This document shows positions 12,901 through 24,900 of a stretch of DNA of 64,000 nt, piece after piece. A program made the position numbers and the translations under genes. This stretch comes from Acanthochromis polyacanthus (taxonomy: Eukaryota; Chordata; Actinopteri; Pomacentridae): contig NC_067126.1 in assembly GCF_021347895.1 (NCBI RefSeq), forward strand, positions 31,260,482 through 31,324,481. The letters are read 5' to 3'. The notes below the pieces were generated by a model. The model was not told the origin of the DNA and ran no database searches. It saw nothing but the letters and a program-made list of their open reading frames with translations. Position 1 is the stretch's first letter. The number at the start of each line of letters is the position of its first letter.

Positions 12901-15900
12901 GGGGGGAGAACCTGAACCTGACATAAGTGGGGCCTCAGCCCCCCGGCGGAGCACTCCAGCACATTCACATTGTGTGTTCTCTGCAGCTTATAGCCTTTGA
13001 GGTGGGCTGCATTTGCATTCTGAAAATAAACAGATGCCTTTCAAATGTATGAGCCTGGTGGCTTCTCAGATCTCAGCGGGGCCTAGGGGACATGCTCACC
13101 ATCGATCAGATTAGACCATGCAAAATAGAACCATTGCTCAACAATGTACTTGAGTTTTCTTTTCCTGTGCATATAATTTTACCAGAAAAACACAAAGCCC
13201 GTTGACGGAGTAAGTCAGCAGGCTCCATTTACCATCCATCTGAGCCCACTATGTCTCAATAATCACACAATGTTTTCCCACTGCTGCACTGCAGTCCTTT
13301 TGAATGCTAAACACATTTCACTTCCTCCAAGCAAATGCACTGGTTTTATTTCAGAACAGCAGAGAGCTTTTGATAAATTGCTGTAACTTATGTTAATTGC
13401 TTTTAATTATATTTAATACTTGCCTCAATGCAAACAGCATGCACGTTGTTTGGATGAATGACAGCGGGAGGAAAATGGTTTCTGACCGTGTGATAGCAAG
13501 TCTGACATTCATATCCTGCGCAGCTTACAGAGGCCATCGGGTGCGTCGGGACCAAGAACCCCAGAGGCACAGATGTCACCCTGAGGCTGGAGGAAAGACC
13601 ACCAAGGAGGAGCATACGGGGTGAGTTCTGGCATCCTTTGTCCTTCAGGATCTGTGCTTATTGATGCCATGTTTTCCCGCACTTTTTTGGAATTTCATTT
13701 CTTTGTTTCATGTTGTACTGAAAATAGTCGTCAAATGTGACTACAAATAAGGCCACTATTAAAAATGACTTGCTGATCAAGAGGTCTTACATACCTGTCA
13801 TTCATCTTCAGCCCTGCTGGATAGCCTACTTTTAGCCTATAATGTACTGTTGTTTCACCCTAGGGAGAAAGCTCCTCCCTGTGCACCACCTCTTTCGGTT
13901 TTATAAATGTAATAAATAACTTTCCACCAAGATAGCACACTTGTCTGACCACAAATGGGGTTGGGCGCTGCACTGGTCTCCAGATGTACGAGCTGAGGAC
14001 TTTGTGTTTATTCAGCATATGGGCAGGCCAGTCATTAAGAAACTATGTGCTAAGCAGGAGAGCAGCCACTGACTGAACAGCAGCACATGAGGTGTCGATG
14101 GCAGCTTGTAGCTCTGTGTTCAGCTTCTCACTGCTGCTCAAGTCACAAAAATGAGTACCGGTAATTACAAGTTGACTTAACAAACAAAATATATTTAAAC
14201 ATTCTTGGGTGATTTTTGGATGAAACTAGCTCCTAAAAAGAATACAAATAAATGACTGTGTGCTGAATTACATCGCATATCAATGCACTTCTTAATTCAC
14301 ACAAACAAGAACCATCTCGATTAAATCTTTGGTGACTTTTGGTCAACGTTATGCATTTCTCTGCAGGCTCCTCACTCCAGAATACTAGATTTACACATCT
14401 GAAAATGATATGCTTGTTGTATACTCAAACTGAGCTGAGCCTCATTGGGGATTTTTCTCTCCATGTTTACAATCATATTCCTTGGTGAGAGAAACTTCAA
14501 ACCTCCACTTAACAATTCTGTTTAATCAGTGATGGAATCTCTCCATATATATTTGTTTTGACATGATCTGGCCCATTTTCCTCCTGTAAGATCTATGTTC
14601 TCACCTACATGCTGTTCTTTTCCCGTTTGATATCCCTCCTCTCTGCCACGCATGAATTCTGTGTTTGCATCCAAACAGCAGAGCTTTCAGTTGCATCACC
14701 AATTCCAAACTGGATGAGATTTTGTTTTTCTAGACTCGCAGCATAACCGCAACTGGCATGCAGCATTGTGTGTGCATATGTTGTCTCTCTGGTGTTTGCT
14801 TTTTAAAATAATGCACCATGAGAAACATAGCGTTGTCTTGCGCAAATTGCATAAATGTGAAACAAAAAGACAAATACAAATCGTCGTCAGCTGATTATTA
14901 AGCAGATTCCTGATTTGTTTGTTTTAAAATGATCATTTTCATGTTGATTTTGCTTTAAAGTGATTCTTTCTTTGACAGGTACATTCCAAAGAGTAAAGAG
15001 GCACAGACAGATTACATACATAAAGGAAATGTAAGTAACAGAATATCAATGAGCATTTTCCTCTGCTTTCCTTTAGCCGAGTATGTAAAATGCTGCTCTG
15101 CCACAAAGCAGCTTTAACCCAGATTATTCTTTGGGAATTTTTTGAGTCCTTGAGACAAAAGAGTTCTCTTGCTCCAACCTCCATCTCAGCGGAGAAGACA
15201 GGGTGGTACAGGAACGAGAGAATCAAAAGGCTGGAAATTCACGGCTGAGAATAAATGCTCGCTCTTCCCTGAGGTGATTTGTCTTTGCGCTCCTCTTTCT
15301 ACAGATGTTAGACCCCTTTTTTAGTAAAGACCTGAGGTTCTTTGGTAGCACTTTGATATCCTGCTCGGATTCAATATGTGAAATAGAAGAGCCACTCCGT
15401 GACTTGGAGCACATCACAGTCTTTGAAGTCTGATCCAATTTTTGCTGCTCACCATTTGATGTTGAAAGGATGAAATGAGGAAAATGTACAGTTTTTGCCA
15501 GTAACTCTGCTGAGCATATGTAAGATTAAAAAAGCAAAATCCTTTGGAGGATGTACTTAGAAATGTTAAGCAGATTAATACTTTCCTATAGCTCTTTTAT
15601 TCAAAGATAAAATTAAATATGAGAGGAAGTCTGTATGTGCTGTTTTTTACCCTCACAATTAAGTCAGTGTGGTGCTGTTTGCTAGGAGGTAGGGCTAGTA
15701 AAGGGGGATATGCAATTGCATTAGCATTTGATTAACATTGCAAAGCACATTAATGGGTTTGAGTTATATGAGTGCCAAATTGTAAATTGTAAATAAATGA
15801 ATACAACATCTACATGACTAAATTGAAAAAACACATTACAGAGCTTGCTTTAACTTGTATCTATTCATCCAGTGCTTTCATTGACATTGCTCTTCTGGGT

Positions 15901-18900
15901 GTGTTTACGCCTCCTCTTTCAAGGTTGGCCCTGACAGCCAAGACAGACAAGTGAAAGACATCAAGAGAGACAAAGGCAGAGCAGAAGACAGTGTAACGAA
16001 GCCTTGCAGGGAGACAGCTAGACTGCGAGACATGCAGTGTAAACAAGGTAAGCCCAAGCACAGAGCTGGCGGGTGCAGGTAATTACACAAAGAGACAGCA
16101 GAAATCCTGCTTTAATGGATAAAGTGGCATTTTTAATACGAGACCCCTTTCAACCTTTCATCCCAGCCAATCCTCTGCTGCCATTCTTTGTTGACAGCAA
16201 AAGAGAGAGGCATTATGGGTGATCATTTCTGCGGTATTTTAATAACCCAGGTCAGCTCATCATAAACGTCTCATGGCAAGTGGGGGGCTTTCAAAGTGGC
16301 ATGAGCACTTCAAAGCTTTCATTCTCCCGCATGGCGGGCCCTTCACTAAGGATCTCATCAGTGACTCTAATAGACCTGCACAGTAACAGTGACAAGAAAA
16401 TACACAAACCCTGATTTGTTGAACATATGTTTGGTTTGCTTTTTGCCCCAGGCGATGAATTACATTAATTCCTGCTGCCTGGAAGGCTGAGTGGGTGGCT
16501 GTGCAGGGGGCCTCCGATTATGGCCGTCACCCAGCCCACCACTAGGGTAGACTTGGTAATGGGGCCCGGCCCTTCATTAATGTTATTAGAGGGGTATGAG
16601 GTAAGAGATGGAGGTGGAATAGCGTTTAGCGGTGCGGCTGAGAGATTATGGGGATTAGACATGATAATGTAACACAGACAGGGCTCTCCAGCAGGCCCAG
16701 GATTAGTGTCAGCACGCCACAGCAGGTCTGGGTTAGATAGCGGCTAATTCGGTAATGCTGCATACAGGTGACCCCCGCTCCCAGGCGTCACGGCTGCTGA
16801 AGGGAGGCAGTGTTTGATGAATTTATAATGTCAGAGTGATTATGGAGGGAAGCATTGCAGTGAATGCTGGTTTAAGGGCATTTTTGCTCAAAAATGTGTT
16901 TTGTCCTGCATCACTGGAGCCTCCAGTCAGTTGACACATTTTTTGAAATTTTGGAATGACAGCTGAAAGACTGATTGTTGTTATTGTTTTCTTTACAGTT
17001 TAAGGCCTAGAATGAGGATGTAGGATGTTTCATTTCATGTATAAAAATCATAACCAAATGGTGAAAAAAGTTACAAGCAATAAAGACAATTTGATGTTTT
17101 CAATTTGCATTCATTGTCCTGTATTCGTAATCTGAAAGTATCTTCATCCTAAACTGTTTTCATTTTTTAGCAATGATCTTATGACCCTTCAAATTAATCT
17201 TGGGGATTCTAGAGAGGGTCCTGATCCCCACATTAGGACCTTCTAATCTAATGCAACCTAAAGCCCATTTTAGCGTCATTGACAACAAACACTATTAGAC
17301 TGTGTTTTATTATCTGGTAAACTAAAAGGTCTCTGCACCAACTAAATTAGCCCTGGGCAGGTGAAAAACATTTCATATCTGACAGCTCAGTTATATTCAA
17401 ATTTCCTGACAAAAAATAGGTTTCTTTAGATATTTTGTGTGGAGAGCGCACAGATTTTCAGGTATTTTCAGGTCGCTTCTTTTCCTGCCTCGTTTATGTT
17501 CCAAGGTCTGCTTGTGGCACCAACGTCTTTCAGGAAACCCCATTTGAATATGATGAGGGAGGCCACGGTGGCTCAGGCACCCAGGGCACACTTTGATCCC
17601 TGCAGATCTAAGGGTCTTTTTTTTCATGCCGAGGTTGAGCGAGTCATGGAAGCCTTGCCCTGCCAGATGTTTGGAGACCAGGCTCCTTCCTGTGTCTCAT
17701 CCTGCTGTCGCCTCTGGTGATCGTGTCAGTTCTCTTGGGCTGGAGCTCGACCTGGAGTGTTTCAGGACACCAGTGGAGAAAACAGAAAATTAGCCATGGA
17801 AATCGAATTACTCCACCCCTCCAGACACGTGCACACTCTCTACACCCTGCTCCCATTAATGCCAAAACAGCAGGGCGTGACCTGGAACCTCTCAATGTGT
17901 TTGATGGACGTCGGGTCTTTTATACATGATTTACCAAAGCCTTGCTCTCAAGTGACATGCTTTGCCCAGTTTTCTTTCATGTATGAAACAAAACAGAACA
18001 GTTGCAGAGACAACTGGGATAGATCTGTTTCACTGTATGTCTGACACCAGGCGAGGTGACTGTTGTCACTCTTTAGGCAAATACCCATAGTGCTGCATTT
18101 TATGGTAGGAAGAGAGCATTAAGACACTTTGTACTCCAGGCTCTCTCAGTTGTCTGCTGCACCAACCTTTGATTTCCCATGTTTTGTCAGTGAAAAAGTT
18201 ACACATACACAGCGTATTCATGTAAGCTGCACACTCAAGACGATGTCACCTCTCGTCACCTGTCTCCAGAGCCTGAATATTAATACAACATGTTTGGAAA
18301 TGAGTCACAGAGATGTGTGCAGAAAGAAAGCCTTTGCTAGCAAGCAGCAGATATGATCAGAGGGCTGCTTATGCTCCTCAGCGTGGTAAACAGGATGGTG
18401 CCGAGGATCAGTCAGAGCTGACTTTATGGTTTATGAAAGCTGAGCTACTTATGTTAACAGGCTTTTTGAAGATTATAGTTGTGGTAAACATACATGTCAA
18501 GAGAGAGACGGTGATAAAGTGGAGCCACAACACAGAGCCCAATTACCTCTGTGCCTTAGAAGATAGTTAACCTGGTCTTTTGAAAGGATGAAACGACGAG
18601 TAAAAAGGGGGAGAACAGTTGAAGTGATGTTGGCTTAATGATTATAGTTACGTCCCCTCAGTGCATAACATGGTACAGTCAATAAGAATTGATTTTTTTT
18701 TTGTCGCTCTGAGCGCTTTCTGTGCTTTATTAGCTGCAGCTGAGAGAGCTCGTTGGAAATGTGGGCGCAGTTTTACCCACTCTGAGGTCACCCCACACTC
18801 GCTCACAAGTACATCTTACTTTCCTTTCCTTTTGCTCCCTCCTTCAGCTCTTCAACATCTTCCCTCATGTCCTCCCACAAGGTTTACAGCCACCAGGTGC

Positions 18901-21900
18901 TGCTCCACAGCCCTCCACCACCACCATCACCACCACCACCAAAGCAGCAGCAGCAGCATCACAGTATCAACATGCATCTGCCAGACAAATGATCCACCCT
19001 CTCCATGTTCTCTAGACAAATACTCTCCCTCCCTCTCGCTGTCTCTCAGCCTTTTGATTTATCTGTCTGTCTCCACATATCGCCGCGTCTCAAACGGATG
19101 CCTTCAGTTTTAGGCAAATTACAGGCTCGACGTAGCGGCAGCAGAGATTTGGAAGGGATAGGAAAGACTCAACTTAACGGAAGGAGTTGCCTCTGTCTGA
19201 CGCTACCTACGTAATCCTCTTAATGTCAGTGGGAGTAGTTAACAGGATGTACTTCCAAACTACTCATCATCACAATTCCAACAGAATAATCTCCTCAGAC
19301 ATAAAATCAAGGTGGAAAATGATACTCCGAGTTCTCACTGATTTTGCACATGCAGATTGAGTCACTTGATGTACTTTAACAAAGTTTTTCCAAACAGATT
19401 ATTAGTTTGTTATTGTTGTTGGTGAAAAGTCTAAAATCCTTAATTATATTTTAATAAATAAAATTATTGGGGATTCTACCGATCATGGGAGAAAAGGCTG
19501 AATACCTCTCATTTGCATGTGGAATCTATTTTTGGCTTGCCTTTCTTGTCATTCATGATTCTTTCCTCGCTACTTACTTTTCACTCGTCCTGCTATGTCA
19601 TAGTTTTAAGTCTCTGACAAATGATTGGCTTCCAAAGTTCAGAGTTTTCCCCTCCATGCAAACATTTCTTCAGGAGTCAAAGTTCCAAAATTGCTGTCAG
19701 GGGAAATGATTGATTTCACTGTGAAAAATTGCTTGTAAGTAACAACATCCTCTCCTTGCATTAGTGAAAACAGATGCAGGAACTGCCCCTTGTCGGCATT
19801 ATCTGCAGGACTTGATCAGTTTGTCCACTAATTTAAAGCACATGAGTTCCTATTTAAGAATGATGTCCAGAATGATGAAATGTTCCCTGTAAAGTTCTGG
19901 AAATCCTCTTCAGCTGAAAATATGTTGCGGCTCTTTGTTTGCCTCTGAAGAATAATGTCTGTATTTTTGCGAGTGCGTTTGTGTGCACGTGTTTGTGTGT
20001 ATCAGGGTTTATGTGTGCGTGTGTGTGAAGAGGCATTTGTGAGGTAAAGAGAGGGGTCTGGGTTGCACATGCCTCATTTAGACATCAAAGGCCCCTGTTG
20101 ATGATTTTTCCTTATAATCCATGCCTTTTGGTGCCTCTGCTCCCTCCATCTGAATAAACAAAGCCCAAGTGGTTCTCTGTGGTCTGGGAGAAGTCAGGTG
20201 ATCGCAGCACGTGATTTGAGAAGTAAATCAATACATCTCTAATTTATTCCACTAAAAATCCCTTTTAGCAGCTCTTTTATGTTTTTTCTGAGGAGCATTC
20301 TGATTTTCAAGGGATTTCAAAGTGGTATTTAGAGATGTTATACGACTCGTCTGCTGCTCTTTGAAAATGAAAGAAGCACCTATCTCCAAAAAAAGTATTC
20401 TATCCCTTTTTATCTCAAGAAGCAAACATGTACAATATGTAAGTCTCTCACCAAGAAGAGCAAACTCTGCTTGGCTTTCTTTTGATAGGGAGAAATCAAT
20501 ATTGCATGAAACGCACTGCCTCTGTATTCCCACTTGACCATTATTCCTCCCCACCCCAAACAGCAGACATTACCCACGATCATTTAGCAAACCCCTGGTG
20601 TGAGCCACTGTCTGACCCCTTCCCAGCTCTGCCTGCCCATGTCCAAGCTGCACTCCCATGCCAGAAGCCAGTTTGGCAGCCTCCCTCCCTGTAATATATC
20701 TGCAGGAGCAGCATTCCTCTGGGGCTGACCTGGATCAAATGACAGTGATTTCCCAAATAAGAGGCACAGAGATGGGAGGACTGACCCATCCTCTGATCTG
20801 CTACATGCTCCAATCGCTGCAGGTCACAATGGATAAACTGTGAATCTGAACCTTCTACCAGTAGTAAATCCAGCAGCCGAGCAATTTTGGAAAAACACTT
20901 AATTGTTTTTTTCTTAACCAGTTCTCCAGTTGTGATTTAAAGTATAATCATGTTCTAGATCTTAACTGTAGGCCTTTAATCAAACATCTTATCTCTGTAT
21001 TAATAGAAACAGTTAAAATAATGCAGTTTAAATGTGCAGAGGACCTAGAGGATTTGCGGTTTATAAATAAACTTGGCCTGTTTTCCGTAATAACATGTCA
21101 AAGAGTTCACAATTATTGTAGCAGCATTTTACGGCTGCATATCTATGCTTTGAGCTATGCTAATATGTTTATGGAATTACATTTTCGGGTATTTAATCAT
21201 TTAGTATCAGACCAATTATATTTTTACATGATGATTTACTTCAGTTTTATTGATATAATCCCAAAATGTTCTCATGACACTTTACAGATCTCAGCCCCCT
21301 TCAAGTTCTGAAGTGGCAATGGACAAGGAAAAACCCTCCGGCAGCATCTGCTTGAGGCGGACAGATAGATAAAAGAGGGGTTGGGACGGAGGAGGAGGGA
21401 GGAGAGAAGGAAAAGAGAAAATCGGAAACAAGCAAATTAGTTCATCAGGATGACGCATATTAACATACATGTAGCATATGTACATGATGCAAGCAACATT
21501 ACATGGTGTATATGGATAGTATATGATACATAAAGACTGACAGTGGATGATACTCTCTGAAATATTAAGAGATTCGAGAGATTCATCTTGACCTCAATAT
21601 GATTGTATGAAGTTTTATTGTAATACGTCTGATAGAGACAGATTTAGGTGAATGGACAAACTAGCAGAGCCCCAGAGTGCTGCTAACATGACTACAAAAG
21701 GACAGAGTGATGTTTCTTCTTTTGGAAAGCCATTTTAATTTGTGTACAGACACCATTTTACAGCAGGTGTGATAATCTGGTAACAGCCAACATTTTGCTG
21801 TTTGGAACACTCACAGAATTAATGTTAATTAGGCTGCAGCTGAGTAAACTTACTGGATCAAAATAGCCAGTCACAGGGTTTAGCTTTATCTTGCAACAGT

Positions 21901-24900
21901 TTTTTTTAAAGATACTCTTACAGATTCCTCTCTGACGGGTCATTGTATCATCACTTTTTTCAGAGGTGAACATTTATGGTTGAATCACTCCAGTCTGTTA
22001 CGTAGTGTAGAGTAGATTAACAGTGTTTGCAGAGTCATAGGTGAGCTGGTGTGCTTGAGCTGCAGCAAATGCCAAAGCATTGAATGGAGAGGGAGGCAAG
22101 TACTTCATAGAAAATCTAAATCTATGCCATTTTAACATAGAAAGGGATTCTTTCCATGGAACAAACTTCAAATATGCAACTTTGTCATGGAAGTTATTAT
22201 TAAAGGGATTTAATCAATGGCCAGAGAGAGACTTAAAGACAGTAGTTAAGATTAACATTGGGGCCCTTGTAAATTGGAAATCGCAATCCTCCCAACTTTT
22301 TCAAAACATAACGTGAAAACATTTGAGATCTTGTCAAGCCCAAAGCAAACAGACACACGTGTGCATTGAAGGCAGGTAGGAGTGCATCATGTTTAAAAAT
22401 CTGTCAATTTGCTGTTATTTTAAGATACACAACACATATGTTGGTACAAACAGAAACAGACTATGCAGTGCAGCATGATTTAAACTTGAAACTTCCTTCA
22501 AGGACGTTAGGATTCGTTATTTGTGATTGAGTGCTTTGATGCAATTTCAGGGGAATAAAACATTTGCTTATCAAAAACCATTTCTGCATCATTAGCAGAA
22601 CAATGTCCTACATACGTTGTTTAACAAGATGCAAGGTGCAATCATTTTATTTGTGCTGATTTGTTTTGTTTCCACGGCAGCATGTCATGCAGATACAGTA
22701 GCTCTTTCAGGTTTCACAAGCTGAGCAGCAGCATATTGTACAATTTGTCTCAACCTAGGATTTAGTCCTAAATGCTTTTGATGCACACAAAGCTATTTTG
22801 TTTAGAAGAAACGTGCACAGCTGTTTTTCAGAGCTATTTTCCTCCATGCATGAGATTCCTGCAAATATGCTCAAATATTCTGGGGCAACAAGGATTCTCA
22901 CAGTGGAGAGTTGACACCTCTGAGGCATAGATGGATAAGATTCACGGTAAAAGTTGGCTAATATCTCAGAACTGACAGGAACTTTCTGGGCATTTACAAA
23001 GTGTGACTTTAGTAAACCTGTGCTGGTTTGAATAACATCAAGAAAGCCGAGGAAAGATTGAAGGGGTGGAGGGGGACCCTGCTCTTTGATGTATAGGATT
23101 GAGATGTGATGAGGTCTGTTCAAAGTGAGTACAAAGTAGTGTTAAGATGGAAAAAGCAAATGCAGCTTTAGTCAAGGTAGAGAAGCAGAGGTAGCAAGAG
23201 ATGATGAAGAAATGTCCTGTCTCACCCGAAACGCAGGCAAAGAAGATGAAACGTTATCAGACATTAAATATAGATGCTTCCTTGTAAAGGTGTCTCAGCT
23301 TTAAAACACACTTTTGTAACCTATGAATTTTGAAACCTGGGGTGAGCGTTTGTACGAGAACGTAGTAAGCGCCCGTAATTATCTTATGTTTAAATAACCA
23401 CGTTATCACATAGCTCATTATCTTGGGTAAGTCGTCAATAAGATTTCACTTTCTGCGGTGCGATGAATAATTCATTCTTTGATACACACTGTTTTGAACA
23501 ATCAGGGAAAACAACCGTTCACTGCCAAAGATTCAGTCAACTGCTGGAGGAGAAGCAGAAAGAAAAGAGAAGTCATTCACTAAATGGCTGAACAGCTTTT
23601 TCCTCTGTTTAACAGATTTAACACAGCTCACATTTATGTTTCTGAAGTGAGTCAGAGGTGGGAGGTTGAAAATCTACATATAAAGCCCTGTAGATCTACT
23701 TAGTGTTAGAAATGTATGTTTGATAGGCCAGTACTTGGACTTCACTTCACTTAAAAGGGGCAGTCTAGTAATATTGCTTCAAATTAAACTCCGTTTACTT
23801 CCAGTGTATTGGGTTGGCAGCAAAAATCTTGGAAGAAGGCAAAAGCGAAAACTATTTGCTCGACTGAAGACCACAGTGGGCAATTAAGAAATTATAGTTA
23901 TTTATTTAGGTAAACTGATCTTTTAAAGGAACATTTGACATTTTCTAAGAATTGGAGATTGACAGAACTATGTCTTTATGCAGTCCAGTCTCACAAAAAC
24001 AGAAATGTAGTCAGCGCATTGCTCCATTGTTTCTTTATTATAACTAAAATGTGTGAGATGCCTACCTTTTTTTGGAGCTGTTCTTAGGGCAAGACTCATC
24101 ACCCTAGCAGCATAGAAAACAAACAGAGCTTTGTGTTCAGTATTTGCACAAGTATATTTAACCCTGATCATATTCCTTCACAAACCCAACCCACTAGTTC
24201 TGGTGTCTAAACAAGGCCAAACAGATGAAAAAAGCGAACAGCGAGTTAAACACCGTAAAACTACCAAACCACACCAGACACAACCCTGCATGGGTGTAAG
24301 TCCTGTGATTTATGCCTCCAGTCTGCTTATTTGGACTTTGTTGCACCTTTTATGTGTAAGGTGAAATAAATTTGCAAGTCATGATGTGGGCACAGGCCAC
24401 TTTAAAAGACAAAATAGTCCAAAAAAAGTAATATTTCACATTATTGCATTCGTTTATTATGAAACTAATACGTTACACATTTTGACGTTAGACTGCATCA
24501 GTTTGTGCAAAATATGAAGCCGCTGAGGGTCATCTTTGCTTGCTAATTAATGACTTCAAGAAGCTTATAGACAAAAACAGGCTAGCTACCTTTTACTAAT
24601 ATTTTTATGATCAGCTAAATTAATCATCTGCTGTAGCTTCATGTTTAAATACAAAACTAGTAATGATATTGATGTGTTTCTTGCATTGTCACACTGTAGA
24701 ACACAAACCCTTGTTTTCTTTTGGATTCTTCAGTGTGCTTTTGCTTGACCAGAGCCAGATTGAATTTTACTGCTGTGCATTTCTAGGTCGCAGAAAAATA
24801 CCACCCTACACCACAAATATTTAACCCTACATGTACAGTACTCTGTGTTGCTAAACGTTCTACCTACAGAAAAGTGTCTTCGGCTAGAAAACCTCTCCTT

